Position numbers and translations under genes: made by a program
Notes under the pieces: generated by a model
Told to the model about the DNA's origin: nothing
Database searches by the model: none
Seen by the model: the letters and a program-made list of their open reading frames with translations, nothing else
In this document: one piece after another, positions 1 to 5,562 of the stretch
How the letters are laid out: the number at the start of each line of letters is the position of its first letter
How positions within the stretch are numbered: the first letter of the stretch is position 1
Source: Pseudomonadota bacterium
GTDB lineage: Bacteria; Desulfobacterota; Desulfobaccia; Desulfobaccales; 0-14-0-80-60-11
Direction: 5' to 3'
Length of the DNA stretch: 13,143 nt
Assembly: GCA_018897875.1 (NCBI GenBank)
Contig: JAHIKF010000207.1
Location: forward strand, 1 to 13,143

Positions 1-72
1 CGCTAACCCTTCACCTCCATCAGGTTGGGTAGAGGACTCTCACCTCCGAGCTGTTGTGCATGCCCGGCACAC
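1..72 (-). mobile_element. 5' end of a group IIC intron, cut by the window edge
   Basis: Read on the minus strand from 72 down to 1, the sequence opens with GTGTGCCGGGCATG. It then has GGTGAGAGTCC at roughly intron positions 28-38 and a GAAGGGTTAGCG segment just before the edge. From memory, these blocks and their spacing match the domain I start of class C group II introns such as the Oceanobacillus iheyensis intron (GUGUGCCCGGCAUG, GGUGAGAGUCC, GUUAGC). Position fits as well: class C introns insert just downstream of intrinsic terminator hairpins, and this 5' end lies one base past the T-tract of the ssrA terminator. The maturase gene and 3' end would lie outside the window, so whether the intron is intact is unknown. 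Confidence 0.75.
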
Positions 73-73
73 C

Positions 74-104
74 AAAAAAGCAGCCTGGAGGGGCGCCAGG
101 CTGC
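74..104 (-). terminator. Intrinsic terminator of ssrA
   Basis: On the minus strand, a perfect 9-bp stem (CCAGGCTGC at 96-104 against GCAGCCTGG at 80-88, both as written on the plus strand) encloses a 7-base loop and is followed by six T residues (79-74). It lies 40 bases past the 3' CCA of the tmRNA gene and would end its transcript. It also appears to be the insertion target of the group II intron that begins at 72. Confidence 0.87.
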
Positions 105-143
105 CTGGAGGAAATTTCCGGTTAAATTGTCACACTCATTAAT

Positions 144-490
144 TGGTGGAGGCGGCGGGAGTCGAACCCGCGTCCGCCAATAGTCCCTGGAAGCTTCTAC
201 ATGCTTAGCCGGCGTTTTAGTTTCGCCCCTGAAGACTTCCGCTGGCAGAATTCTTAGAGGCTAGCCCGCTTAGTTTTCGTCCGCCAACCCGCAGGCGTTA
301 TTGGCAGCTTTGCCAGGATATCGTCATCTCAGGGCCCTCTCCCGGCGTCGAGCCCCAGATGCTAGCCTTAAGCGGCTAGAGCGTAGCCGTAGTTGTCGGC
401 ACTTATGGTTTTCCTACCCGTTTAACGAGCGGACAGGACCTCGGCATGCAACTTACAGTTCTCTATTCACGTCGAAGCCGTTACGCCCCC
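144..490 (-). ncRNA. ssrA: tmRNA (transfer-messenger RNA)
   Basis: tmRNA rescues stalled ribosomes: its alanylated tRNA-like domain enters the A site and its short reading frame adds a degradation tag. The minus strand begins GGGGGCGTAACGG (490 downwards) and ends GGTTCGACTCCCGCC then GCCTCCACCA (down to 144). The 5' GGGGGCG pairs with 3' CGCCUCC (one G-U) to form the acceptor stem, the T-arm GGTTCGA is present, and CCA is encoded. Length is 347 nt, normal for a one-piece tmRNA. The tag frame lies about 90 nt from the 5' end. The gene has its own promoter upstream (501-528) and an intrinsic terminator downstream (74-104), so it is probably transcribed alone. Confidence 0.97.
368..400 (-). other. 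tmRNA proteolysis-tag reading frame
   Basis: Within the tmRNA, the codons GCC GAC AAC TAC GGC TAC GCT CTA GCC GCT followed by TAA encode ADNYGYALAA. The final ALAA is the usual ClpXP-type degron end of SsrA tags, and Ala is a normal resume codon. The ADNY...A-AA layout resembles tags known from other Desulfobacterota, such as those of the ADDYNYAVAA kind. Confidence 0.92.
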
Positions 491-500
491 CTTGAGTATA

Positions 501-528
501 ATTATAAGCATTATTTAGGTTTGCGCAA
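501..528 (-). promoter_or_regulatory. Probable sigma-70 promoter of ssrA
   Basis: On the minus strand, TTGCGC (528-523) and a perfect TATAAT (506-501) are separated by 16 bases. The -10 ends 10 bases before the mature 5' G at 490. This allows a few extra 5' bases, to be removed by RNase P, as is normal for tmRNA precursors. Confidence 0.6.
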
Positions 529-642
529 GGCCCCCCCCCGCCAGGCGATAACCCGGTCCCGGGAGCCTGGCGTGCCCGATGGTGTCATGCTTTATAAATT
601 GTAACGTATTAATCTGCCGCAATTTTACGGCAATTGCCGATA

Positions 643-736
643 AGTCCCCCTTTCTTAAAGGGGGATTTAGGGGGATTATAAAGGGGTTATTCATAATAAC
701 CCCTGACCCCCCTTTAGAAAAGGGGGGAATTTTTTC
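643..736. repeat. Palindromic intergenic repeat of C-tract/G-tract units
   Basis: Several related units occur in a row: TCCCCCTTTCTTAAAGGGGGA, then TTAGGGGGATT, then a perfect 10-bp stem AGGGGTTATT (682-691) / AATAACCCCT (695-704) with a 3-base loop, then CCCCCCTTTAGAAAAGGGGGG. The whole unit can fold on itself. Units of the type CCCCCTTT-AAAGGGGGATTTAGGGGG are familiar dispersed intergenic repeats in deltaproteobacterial genomes (from memory). It contains no coding sequence and looks like a small non-autonomous palindromic element. Confidence 0.65.
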
Positions 737-793
737 CTCATCTGAAACCTTATGGCAGGTTTTGAATATCCTCAGTAATTCTGAAACTCAAGA

Positions 794-1432
794 CTAGCGG
801 CTCTGCCGGAATTGGTGGGCGGCCCCCATCAAGCGGTAGACCGAGGCGCCGGCGAGCGCGGCGATGTCCTCGGTGGGGAAATACCGGGGGATGGTTTCAT
901 CGAACAGGATGGTGGCCTCGGGGGTAAATTCCTCGTCTCCCCCCCAGAGGACATGGGTGATGGGCACCCGGGGAAAGGCCATAAACCGGGCCGCGGCATC
1001 GCCCAGGTCCAGGGGTTCACCCCCAAGGGTTGCCGCCACCTTGACGTAGAGCGGCAGGTCGTGGCCGAAGGTCGAGAGCAATGGCTTTTGGGCCCGGGAG
1101 ACGAAGGCGGACCAGTAAAACCCGCCTTCCGGGACCTGGCGGAAATCGATGGTCCGGCCGCTAAGCAGGTCTCCCGAGGCGTTGAGCAGGTAGTGGAGGA
1201 TGAGGATCTGCTCCGGGAGGGAAATTTCGCCGGCGCCGTTGCCCGGGGTCACGCTGACCTCCGGCCAGGTGATGCGCCGCGCCTGGCCGAAATAGGGCAG
1301 GATGAGGCCCTCTTGGGAAGAGTCGACAAAGTGTTGGGCGCCGGTTCGGTTCTCCAGGCGCTTAGGGTTGAGGGGTTTCAATTCCGCCACGGCCAGGGCG
1401 AGGGCCGTCTTATAATCATCGGTGCGGGGCAT
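794..1432 (-). CDS. DUF3786 domain protein
   Basis: This is a 212-residue soluble protein of the DUF3786 family, recognised from its run of conserved blocks. These are an N-terminal helix with LENRTGA (26-32), a hydrophobic LPEQILILHYLL block (72-83), SGRTIDFRQVPEGGFYW (91-107), a glycine-rich LGGEPLDLGDAAARF (136-150), PRVPITHVLWGGDEEF (154-169), and ILFDETIPRYFPTEDIAAL (175-193). The biochemical role of the family is unknown to me; members are common in anaerobes such as Desulfobacterota and clostridia. No signal peptide, membrane segment or cysteine cluster is seen. The start is well supported by GGAGG four bases ahead of ATG. It lies 98 bases downstream of the PAS-like gene on the same strand, and a GCCGGAC/GTCCGGC hairpin (1474-1490) sits in that gap, so co-transcription is possible but not certain. 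Confidence 0.85.
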   Translation of the reverse strand: MPRTDDYKTALALAVAELKPLNPKRLENRTGAQHFVDSSQEGLILPYFGQARRITWPEVSVTPGNGAGEISLPEQILILHYLLNASGDLLSGRTIDFRQVPEGGFYWSAFVSRAQKPLLSTFGHDLPLYVKVAATLGGEPLDLGDAAARFMAFPRVPITHVLWGGDEEFTPEATILFDETIPRYFPTEDIAALAGASVYRLMGAAHQFRQSR

Positions 1433-1530
1433 GTCGCCTCCTTCATGGTCTCCGGATCGAGCCGGCCAGCCAAGCCGGACAAAGTCCGGCGTTGTTCACG
1501 GCCGCCCGCATCCGCCCGGTGCGGTCGCGT

Positions 1531-2121
1531 TCAGTCGGAGTTCAGCTGTTCACCCGACTCCTGAGGTAACTCCAGCCTGAGCGCACCGCGGCAAGAATCA
1601 CAGATGGTGTGGGTCATCCGGGGCATCGGATGGTGGCCAAAGAGGTCCAGGGCCGCGATGGCCGTCTCGATCTCTCCCCAGCCCTGTCCCGGAATATTTA
1701 TTTTCTTGCACCAACTGCAGATTTTCAGGAATTCCCCGGATCTGTCCCGGGGGGCATCCAAGAGGTCTACGGGGTCACGCCATTCCTCCCGGAGCATGTG
1801 CGCTGTGAATTGGATGGCATCGCCGGGTAATAAGGCAAGTTCCATTTCCATGAACCGCCGGCAATCGGGGGAGTCACACCGGAAGGGAAATGTAACCGGG
1901 GACTTGCCGGCCCGGACCCGGCGGAAAATCTGTCTGTATAAATAGCTGGTTTCCTGCCCCTGGATAAAACGCCAGATGTGTTGATCCAGGACTACGGATG
2001 CGGTTAATTGGGGCGCGGTGTTTTCTTGGGCGAACACCAGCCAATCATCGTTGACGTGGACAATCTTATCGGCGTCGTCGATGATCCAGATGAAGCGGCG
2101 CTGATCGAGGGGTTTTTGCAT
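1531..2121 (-). CDS. Small PAS-like sensor-type protein with C-terminal CxxC pair
   Basis: This is a 196-residue soluble protein. The N-terminal half (about 8-110) reads like a PAS fold: FIWIIDDADKIVHVNDDW (10-27), a central IWRFIQG (49-55), then FPFRCDSPDCRRFMEMEL (79-96). The C-terminal part holds KICSWCKKI (133-141) and THTICDSCRG (170-179), with CxxC at 135-138 and 174-177. That spacing is typical of the small putative metal-binding module found at the C-terminus of many PAS and response-regulator proteins. No kinase, cyclase or DNA-binding domain is attached, so it is likely a stand-alone sensor or adaptor whose ligand cannot be told. A further cysteine pair (C82, C87) may matter for redox sensing. 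The ATG has AAGGA two bases ahead, a close spacing. The gene is transcribed away from the aromatic operon and shares its upstream region. Confidence 0.75.
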   Translation of the reverse strand: MQKPLDQRRFIWIIDDADKIVHVNDDWLVFAQENTAPQLTASVVLDQHIWRFIQGQETSYLYRQIFRRVRAGKSPVTFPFRCDSPDCRRFMEMELALLPGDAIQFTAHMLREEWRDPVDLLDAPRDRSGEFLKICSWCKKINIPGQGWGEIETAIAALDLFGHHPMPRMTHTICDSCRGALRLELPQESGEQLNSD

Positions 2122-2207
2122 AGTCCTTGAAAGCCGGGCCTGACGCGGGCTGCCGAACCAATGAACCGCTCAATGACCCTTTAACCCCAGCCAATCCGCG
2201 TCTCGAT

Positions 2208-2236
2208 AAATTTCAGCATATCACAATTACCGTCAA
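2208..2236 (-). promoter_or_regulatory. Weak candidate promoter for the PAS-like gene
   Basis: On the minus strand, TTGACG (2236-2231) is followed 17 bases later by AAATTT (2213-2208). The -35 matches the consensus well but the -10 is poor. The box forms an inverted pair with the TTGACA of the operon promoter (2254-2259), with an A-tract between them, so the two promoters would fire back to back. Confidence 0.27.
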
Positions 2237-2253
2237 GACAAAAAAAATTTCTG

Positions 2254-2282
2254 TTGACACCGGGAGATGAATATTTTAGGGT
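2254..2282 (+). promoter_or_regulatory. Probable promoter of the aromatic operon
   Basis: A perfect TTGACA at 2254-2259 is followed after 17 bases by TAGGGT (2277-2282), which keeps the key T, A and last T of a sigma-70 -10. Transcription would start near 2288-2290, just ahead of the leader-peptide SD. The -10 is weak, so the exact start is uncertain. An A-tract (2240-2247) lies directly upstream of the -35. Confidence 0.5.
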
Positions 2283-2307
2283 TAGAAAAGTCGAGGAAAT
2301 CAATAAA

Positions 2308-2391
2308 ATGTCGTCTCCCTGGTCCCGGACCCAGAGCTTTTATTTTAGCTATTATTATTTTACCGGGCCAGGAGTGCGCCTCGACTTTTAA
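2308..2391 (+). CDS. Leader peptide of the aromatic operon, Phe/Tyr-rich
   Basis: This short ORF encodes 27 residues. Residues 11-18 are FYFSYYYF, so seven of eight consecutive codons are Phe (TTT) or Tyr (TAT). One Trp codon occurs at residue 5 and another Phe at 27, the last codon. An SD GAGGAA (2293-2298) sits nine bases ahead of ATG. The closest known analogue is the E. coli pheL peptide with its Phe run. Here Tyr codons (four) outnumber the Phe codons in the run (three), suggesting that both charged tRNAs are sensed, and perhaps Trp weakly. It ends 31 bases before the terminator stem and upstream of ADH synthase, which heads a pathway to Phe and Tyr. The peptide itself probably has no function beyond being translated. 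Confidence 0.85.
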   Translation: MSSPWSRTQSFYFSYYYFTGPGVRLDF

Positions 2392-2421
2392 AAGAATGTA
2401 GGCACCGAAAAAAAATCTTTT

Positions 2422-2460
2422 AAAAGCCGTGGCGCAGGCGAGGCGACCACGGCTTTTTTT
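2422..2460 (+). terminator. Intrinsic terminator in the operon leader
   Basis: AAAAGCCGTGG (2422-2432) pairs perfectly over 11 bp with CCACGGCTTTT (2447-2457), with a 14-base loop and a T-run at 2454-2460. It lies upstream of the first operon gene and downstream of the leader peptide, so it acts as the attenuator's stop signal rather than as the end of a gene. The first five bases of its left arm are also part of the CTTTTAAAAG palindrome at 2417-2426. Confidence 0.88.
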
Positions 2461-2515
2461 ATCGGCGGCCGTGGGGTCTCAGGGCCTTACCGGCACTGCG
2501 GCGAGGGAGGAGAAA

Positions 2516-3313
2516 GTGGTCGGCAAACAGATTCGCATGGAACGCATTATGAACCGGGACACGGGGCGCACGGTGATCGTGCCCATGGATCACGGCGTCA
2601 CGGTTGGCCCCATTGAAGGCCTCATCGACATGAAGACCACCGTCAATGCGGTGGCCAGCGGCGGAGCCAATGCCATCCTCATCCACAAGGGGCTGGTGTC
2701 CAGCGGCCATCGCCGCCGGGGCAAGGACGTGGGGTTGATCATTCACCTGTCGGCCTCCACCGCCCTGTCACCTTATCCCAATGCCAAAACCCTGGTGTGC
2801 ACCGTGGAGGAAGCCATCAAGCTGGGGGCGGACGCCCTCTCCATTCACGTCAACGTGGGGAACGGCTCCGATCAGGAGATGCTGTCCGATTTGGGCCGGG
2901 TCTCCCGGGAGGCCCGGGAATGGGGCATGCCGCTGTTGGCCATGATGTACCCCCGGGGCGAGAAGATCGAGAATGAATACGATCCCCAGGTGATCATGCA
3001 CGTGTCGCGGTTGGGGGCGGAACTGGGGGCGGACCTGGTCAAGGTGTCGTACACCGGTTCGGTGGAGTCGTTCCGCAAGGTGGTGGCCGGCTGTCCGGTG
3101 CCGGTGGTCATTGCCGGCGGCCCCAAAATGAATTCGGACCGGGACATTCTGGAGATGGTCCAGGGGGCCATCGAGGCCGGAGGGGCCGGGGTATCCATCG
3201 GGCGCAATGTCTTCCAGCACCGTGACCCCAGCCGCATGGTGGGGGCGATCAGCATGATCGTGAATGAAGATTCCGGCGTCGAAGAAGCCCTGTCGTTTTT
3301 GCAGACAGTGTGA
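2516..3313 (+). CDS. aroA': 2-amino-3,7-dideoxy-D-threo-hept-6-ulosonate (ADH) synthase
   Basis: This class I aldolase-like enzyme condenses 6-deoxy-5-ketofructose 1-phosphate with L-aspartate 4-semialdehyde to give ADH, the first step of the archaeal-type route to dehydroquinate. The product is 265 residues, close to the roughly 270 of the family. PMDHG (23-27), MMYPRG (143-148) and DLVKVSYTG (173-181) carry Asp25, Tyr145 and Schiff-base Lys176. With a constant offset of eight these correspond to Asp33, Tyr153 and Lys184 of MJ0400. AGGPK (200-204) and SIGRNVFQH (227-235) form the phosphate-binding end. The start chosen is GTG at 2516, with GGAGG five bases ahead; the frame stays open upstream to GTG 2429, but that would lie inside the terminator stem. 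It is the first structural gene after the attenuator, and the next gene starts 14 bases after its stop. A fructose-bisphosphate aldolase is the alternative annotation, but the close match to ADH synthase and the neighbour exclude it. Confidence 0.94.
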   Translation: MVGKQIRMERIMNRDTGRTVIVPMDHGVTVGPIEGLIDMKTTVNAVASGGANAILIHKGLVSSGHRRRGKDVGLIIHLSASTALSPYPNAKTLVCTVEEAIKLGADALSIHVNVGNGSDQEMLSDLGRVSREAREWGMPLLAMMYPRGEKIENEYDPQVIMHVSRLGAELGADLVKVSYTGSVESFRKVVAGCPVPVVIAGGPKMNSDRDILEMVQGAIEAGGAGVSIGRNVFQHRDPSRMVGAISMIVNEDSGVEEALSFLQTV

Positions 3314-3327
3314 GTCGGGACGCCGCT

Positions 3328-4320
3328 ATGAAACAGCTATGGGTCAAAGTTGACCCCTGGGACAAAAAGCTCGTGACCACTGCCCTGGAGAGCGGGGCGG
3401 ACGCAGTGTGGGTTCCCCAGGGCCGGACCGAGGCGGTTAAGGCCCTGGGGCTCATCACCGTAGTGGCGCCGGACGGCGACCTGGTGCCGGGCCGAGACGT
3501 CCAGGAAGTCACGATTTCAAGTACCGCGGATGAGGCCGAGGTTATCCGCCTGGCCCGCCAGGGACCGGTAGTGGTGCACACCCCCGACTGGAGCGTCATT
3601 CCTTTGGAAAATCTGGTGGCCCAGACGCACAACATCTTCGTGGAGGTCAGCGATGAGGACGCGGCCCGCACCGCCCTGGGGGTGCTGGAAAAGGGGGTGG
3701 ACGGCCTGGTGGTTACCGATGCGACGCCGGCTATGATCAAAAAAATCGCCCGCCTGGTGAAAGACGCCTCGCCGCCGGTTACGTTGACCACCGCCAGGAT
3801 CACCTTTCTTAAGCCCCTGGGGATGGGCGACCGGGTCTGCGTGGATACCTGCAGCAACCTGGGCCTGGGGGAGGGGATGCTGGTGGGCAACTCCTCGGGG
3901 GGCCTGTTTTTGGTCCATGCCGAATCCCTGGAAAACCCTTACGTCGCCCCCCGGCCCTTCCGGGTCAACGCCGGCCCCGTGCACGCCTATATCCGGGTCA
4001 CCGGGGACAAGACCAGGTACCTGGGGGAACTCGCGGCCGGGGACGAAGTCCTGGTGGTTAATCACCAGGGGCGCACCACCCCGGCGGTGGTGGGCCGGGT
4101 CAAGGTGGAGCGCCGCCCCTTGATGCTGGTGGCCGCCGACGCCGGCGGCCGGGAGATCGCCACCATTTTGCAGAACGCCGAAACCATCCGCCTCACCCGC
4201 GCCAGCGGCGAGGCCGTGTCCATTGTGACGTTACAACCTGGGGATGAAGTGCTGGTAGCCCTGGAAGAGACGGGCCGCCACTTCGGCCACAAAATCCAGG
4301 AAACCATCCTGGAGAAATGA
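3328..4320 (+). CDS. aroB': 3-dehydroquinate synthase II
   Basis: The enzyme performs NAD-dependent oxidative deamination and cyclisation of ADH to 3-dehydroquinate, replacing the usual AroB. It is 330 residues long, within the family range. Recognisable blocks are MKQLWVKVDPWDKK at the start, ALESGADAVWVP (19-30), the conserved GMGDRVCVDTCSNLGLGEGM (165-184), VGNSSGGLFLVHAES (186-200), RPFRVNAGPVHAYI (209-222), YLGELAAGDEVLVVN (231-245), and the C-terminal VGRVKVERRPLMLV (255-268). An in-frame GTG at 3310 overlaps the previous stop codon but has no SD. ATG 3328 begins the conserved sequence and has GGGA upstream, so it is preferred. The stop codon lies two bases before the pheA start, which implies coupled translation. 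Pairing with ADH synthase is the standard arrangement. Confidence 0.94.
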   Translation: MKQLWVKVDPWDKKLVTTALESGADAVWVPQGRTEAVKALGLITVVAPDGDLVPGRDVQEVTISSTADEAEVIRLARQGPVVVHTPDWSVIPLENLVAQTHNIFVEVSDEDAARTALGVLEKGVDGLVVTDATPAMIKKIARLVKDASPPVTLTTARITFLKPLGMGDRVCVDTCSNLGLGEGMLVGNSSGGLFLVHAESLENPYVAPRPFRVNAGPVHAYIRVTGDKTRYLGELAAGDEVLVVNHQGRTTPAVVGRVKVERRPLMLVAADAGGREIATILQNAETIRLTRASGEAVSIVTLQPGDEVLVALEETGRHFGHKIQETILEK

Positions 4321-4322
4321 CT

Positions 4323-5408
4323 ATGACGGAAAAAGAAGCCATCAGAGACCAGATTGACACCCTGGACCAGGAACTCCTGAACCTGCTGAATCAGCGCCAG
4401 ACCCTGGCCCAGGCCATCGGGCGCATCAAAAACCGGGAAGGCCGGGGCACCCTGGATTTTCAGCGGGAAGAGGAAGTCCTGGCCCATCTCATGCACCTGA
4501 ACCCCGGCCCTTTGAGCCCCGCGGCCCTGCGCAATATCTTCCGGGAGATCATCTCCGCGGCCCGGGAAGTGCAGATGCCCTTCGGGGTGGCGTTTTTGGG
4601 GCCCGAGGCCACCTTCTCCCACCTGGCGGCCCTGAAAAAATTCGGCCGGGCCACCCGCTATGGCCCCATGACCACCATCCAGGAAGTCTTTGCCGAAGTG
4701 GAGAAGGGCAAGTTCCAATACGGAGTGGTACCCATCGAGAATTCCACCGAAGGCATCGTCAACATCTCCATGGACCTGTTTGCCGAGACCTCGGTGAAGA
4801 TCTGCGGCGAGATCTTTTTGGAGGTGTCTCACGACCTGGTGTCCAAGTCCGGGCAGCGGGCCGATATCGAGGTCATTTACACCCACCCCCAGGCCCACGC
4901 CCAGTGTCGCCGCTGGCTGGGGACCCATTTGGGCGATATTCCCATCCTGGAGGTGGCCTCCACCGGTGTGGCGGCCCAGAAGGCGGCCAAAAACCCCAAC
5001 GCCGCGGCCATTGCCAGCGCCTTCGCGGCGCCCCTGTATGACCTGCGGGTGGTGGAGTCCCGCATCGAGGATAACCCCGGCAACGTCACCCACTTCTTTG
5101 TCATCGGGGCCGATGCCCCCGGGCCCACCGGCAAGGACAAGACCTCCATCCTGTTTGCGGTGGACAATATCCCCGGGGCCCTTTATAAAACGTTGCGCCC
5201 CCTGGCGGAACGGGAACTCAACATGACCCGCATCGTCTCCCGGCCCGCCAGAAATGAAGCCTGGCGCTATCTGTTCTTTGTGGACGTGGACGGCCACACC
5301 GCCGAACTCCAGGTGGGTCAGGCCCTGGAGGAAGTGGAGGCCATCAGCGCCCACTTCAAACTCCTGGGCTCCTTTCCCCGGGCCGCCGGGGTGGAGAACC
5401 TCAGTTGA
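4323..5408 (+). CDS. pheA: Bifunctional chorismate mutase / prephenate dehydratase (P-protein)
   Basis: This enzyme converts chorismate to prephenate and then phenylpyruvate, the Phe branch. It has 361 residues in three parts. The first is an AroQ chorismate mutase (about 1-85), with Arg8, Arg25, Lys36, Asp45, Arg48 and Glu49 at the expected catalytic places. The second is a prephenate dehydratase (about 87-262), with FLGPEATFSH (91-100) and VPIENSTEG (136-144). The third is a C-terminal ACT domain (about 272-350), with the GALY motif (285-288). Two departures from consensus are visible. The dehydratase TRF motif reads THF (256-258), keeping the key Thr. The ESRP motif of the Phe-binding ACT region reads VSRP (305-308). 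The ATG at 4317 overlaps the upstream stop but has GGAG only two bases ahead; ATG 4323 sits eight bases after the same GGAG and is chosen. It is the natural target of a Phe/Tyr attenuator. Confidence 0.95.
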   Translation: MTEKEAIRDQIDTLDQELLNLLNQRQTLAQAIGRIKNREGRGTLDFQREEEVLAHLMHLNPGPLSPAALRNIFREIISAAREVQMPFGVAFLGPEATFSHLAALKKFGRATRYGPMTTIQEVFAEVEKGKFQYGVVPIENSTEGIVNISMDLFAETSVKICGEIFLEVSHDLVSKSGQRADIEVIYTHPQAHAQCRRWLGTHLGDIPILEVASTGVAAQKAAKNPNAAAIASAFAAPLYDLRVVESRIEDNPGNVTHFFVIGADAPGPTGKDKTSILFAVDNIPGALYKTLRPLAERELNMTRIVSRPARNEAWRYLFFVDVDGHTAELQVGQALEEVEAISAHFKLLGSFPRAAGVENLS

Positions 5409-5562
5409 CCGTTTTCTGTTTTCTGTTTTCCGTTAGGGGGTAAAGTTCACCTGGGAGAATTCGTTGTAACTTGTAATTAATTCAACATTTTTAAATTTCA
5501 AAAAGGACGTGTCATCAAGGAAAATGCCCCACAGAAAACAGAAAACGGAAAACAGAAAACCG
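5409..5562. repeat. Inverted repeat of CAGAAAACAGAAAAC units, running into aroD
   Basis: CCGTTTTCTGTTTTCTGT (5409-5426) starts at the last base of the pheA stop codon and is matched by a perfect 18-base inverted copy, ACAGAAAACAGAAAACGG (5531-5548). Each arm carries a further half-unit (TTTCCGT to 5433 and AAAACAGAAAACCG to 5562). About 105 AT-rich bases separate the arms. The right arm lies inside the aroD reading frame. A long-armed cruciform or mRNA hairpin between pheA and aroD is possible. Confidence 0.7.

Larger units (their letters stand above)
491..793. other. Gene-free stretch upstream of ssrA, with hairpins
   Basis: No credible gene was found between ssrA and the stop codon of the DUF3786 gene. 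The stretch holds the ssrA promoter, a run of nine C (531-539), and a strong hairpin CGCCAGGC (539-546) / GCCTGGCG (565-572). It also has a palindromic CGGCAATTGCCG (628-639), a C/G-tract repeat (643-736) and a small hairpin AAACCT (745-750) / AGGTTT (757-762). No clear terminator was found for the minus-strand genes that end here. Confidence 0.6.
2286..2460 (+). promoter_or_regulatory. Phe/Tyr transcription attenuator (operon leader)
   Basis: The leader has every part of a ribosome-coupled attenuator. (1) A leader peptide rich in Phe and Tyr. (2) An outer stem AAAAGTCGAGG (2286-2296) / CCTCGACTTTT (2379-2389), 11 perfect pairs, joining the leader SD to the end of the leader ORF. (3) An inner stem CCTGG-CCCGG (2318-2322, 2324-2328) / CCGGGCCAGG (2363-2372) with the control codons in its loop. 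(4) Candidate antiterminator pairings between the ORF end and the terminator's left part: 2385-2395 with 2416-2426, and CGCCTCG (2377-2383) with CGAGGCG (2439-2445). (5) A terminator at 2422-2460. A ribosome reaching the stop codon at 2389-2391 would cover the antiterminator strand and let termination occur. A ribosome stalled on Phe/Tyr codons would free it and allow readthrough. The pairings were found by eye and no folding energy was computed. Confidence 0.8.

Noticed and set aside
301..495. 64-codon plus-strand frame
   Set aside because: It lies antisense to the tmRNA gene, whose structure explains the sequence fully.
579..797. 72-codon plus-strand frame
   Set aside because: It translates the palindromic C/G-tract repeat, has no SD and no protein-like conservation.
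812..1564. 250-codon plus-strand frame
   Set aside because: It is antisense to the DUF3786 gene, which has a good SD and recognisable family blocks; long antisense frames are expected at this GC content.
2286..2460. T-box riboswitch ahead of the aromatic operon
   Set aside because: No T-box consensus (AGGGTGGNACCGCG type) or long stem I is present, and the leader ORF with Phe/Tyr codons explains the terminator better.
2429..2515. N-terminal extension of ADH synthase from GTG 2429
   Set aside because: The start would lie inside the terminator stem, the residues do not resemble the family, and GTG 2516 has a strong SD.
4062..5354. 430-codon minus-strand frame
   Set aside because: It is a Gly/His/Gln-rich shadow of pheA and the end of aroB' with no family resemblance.
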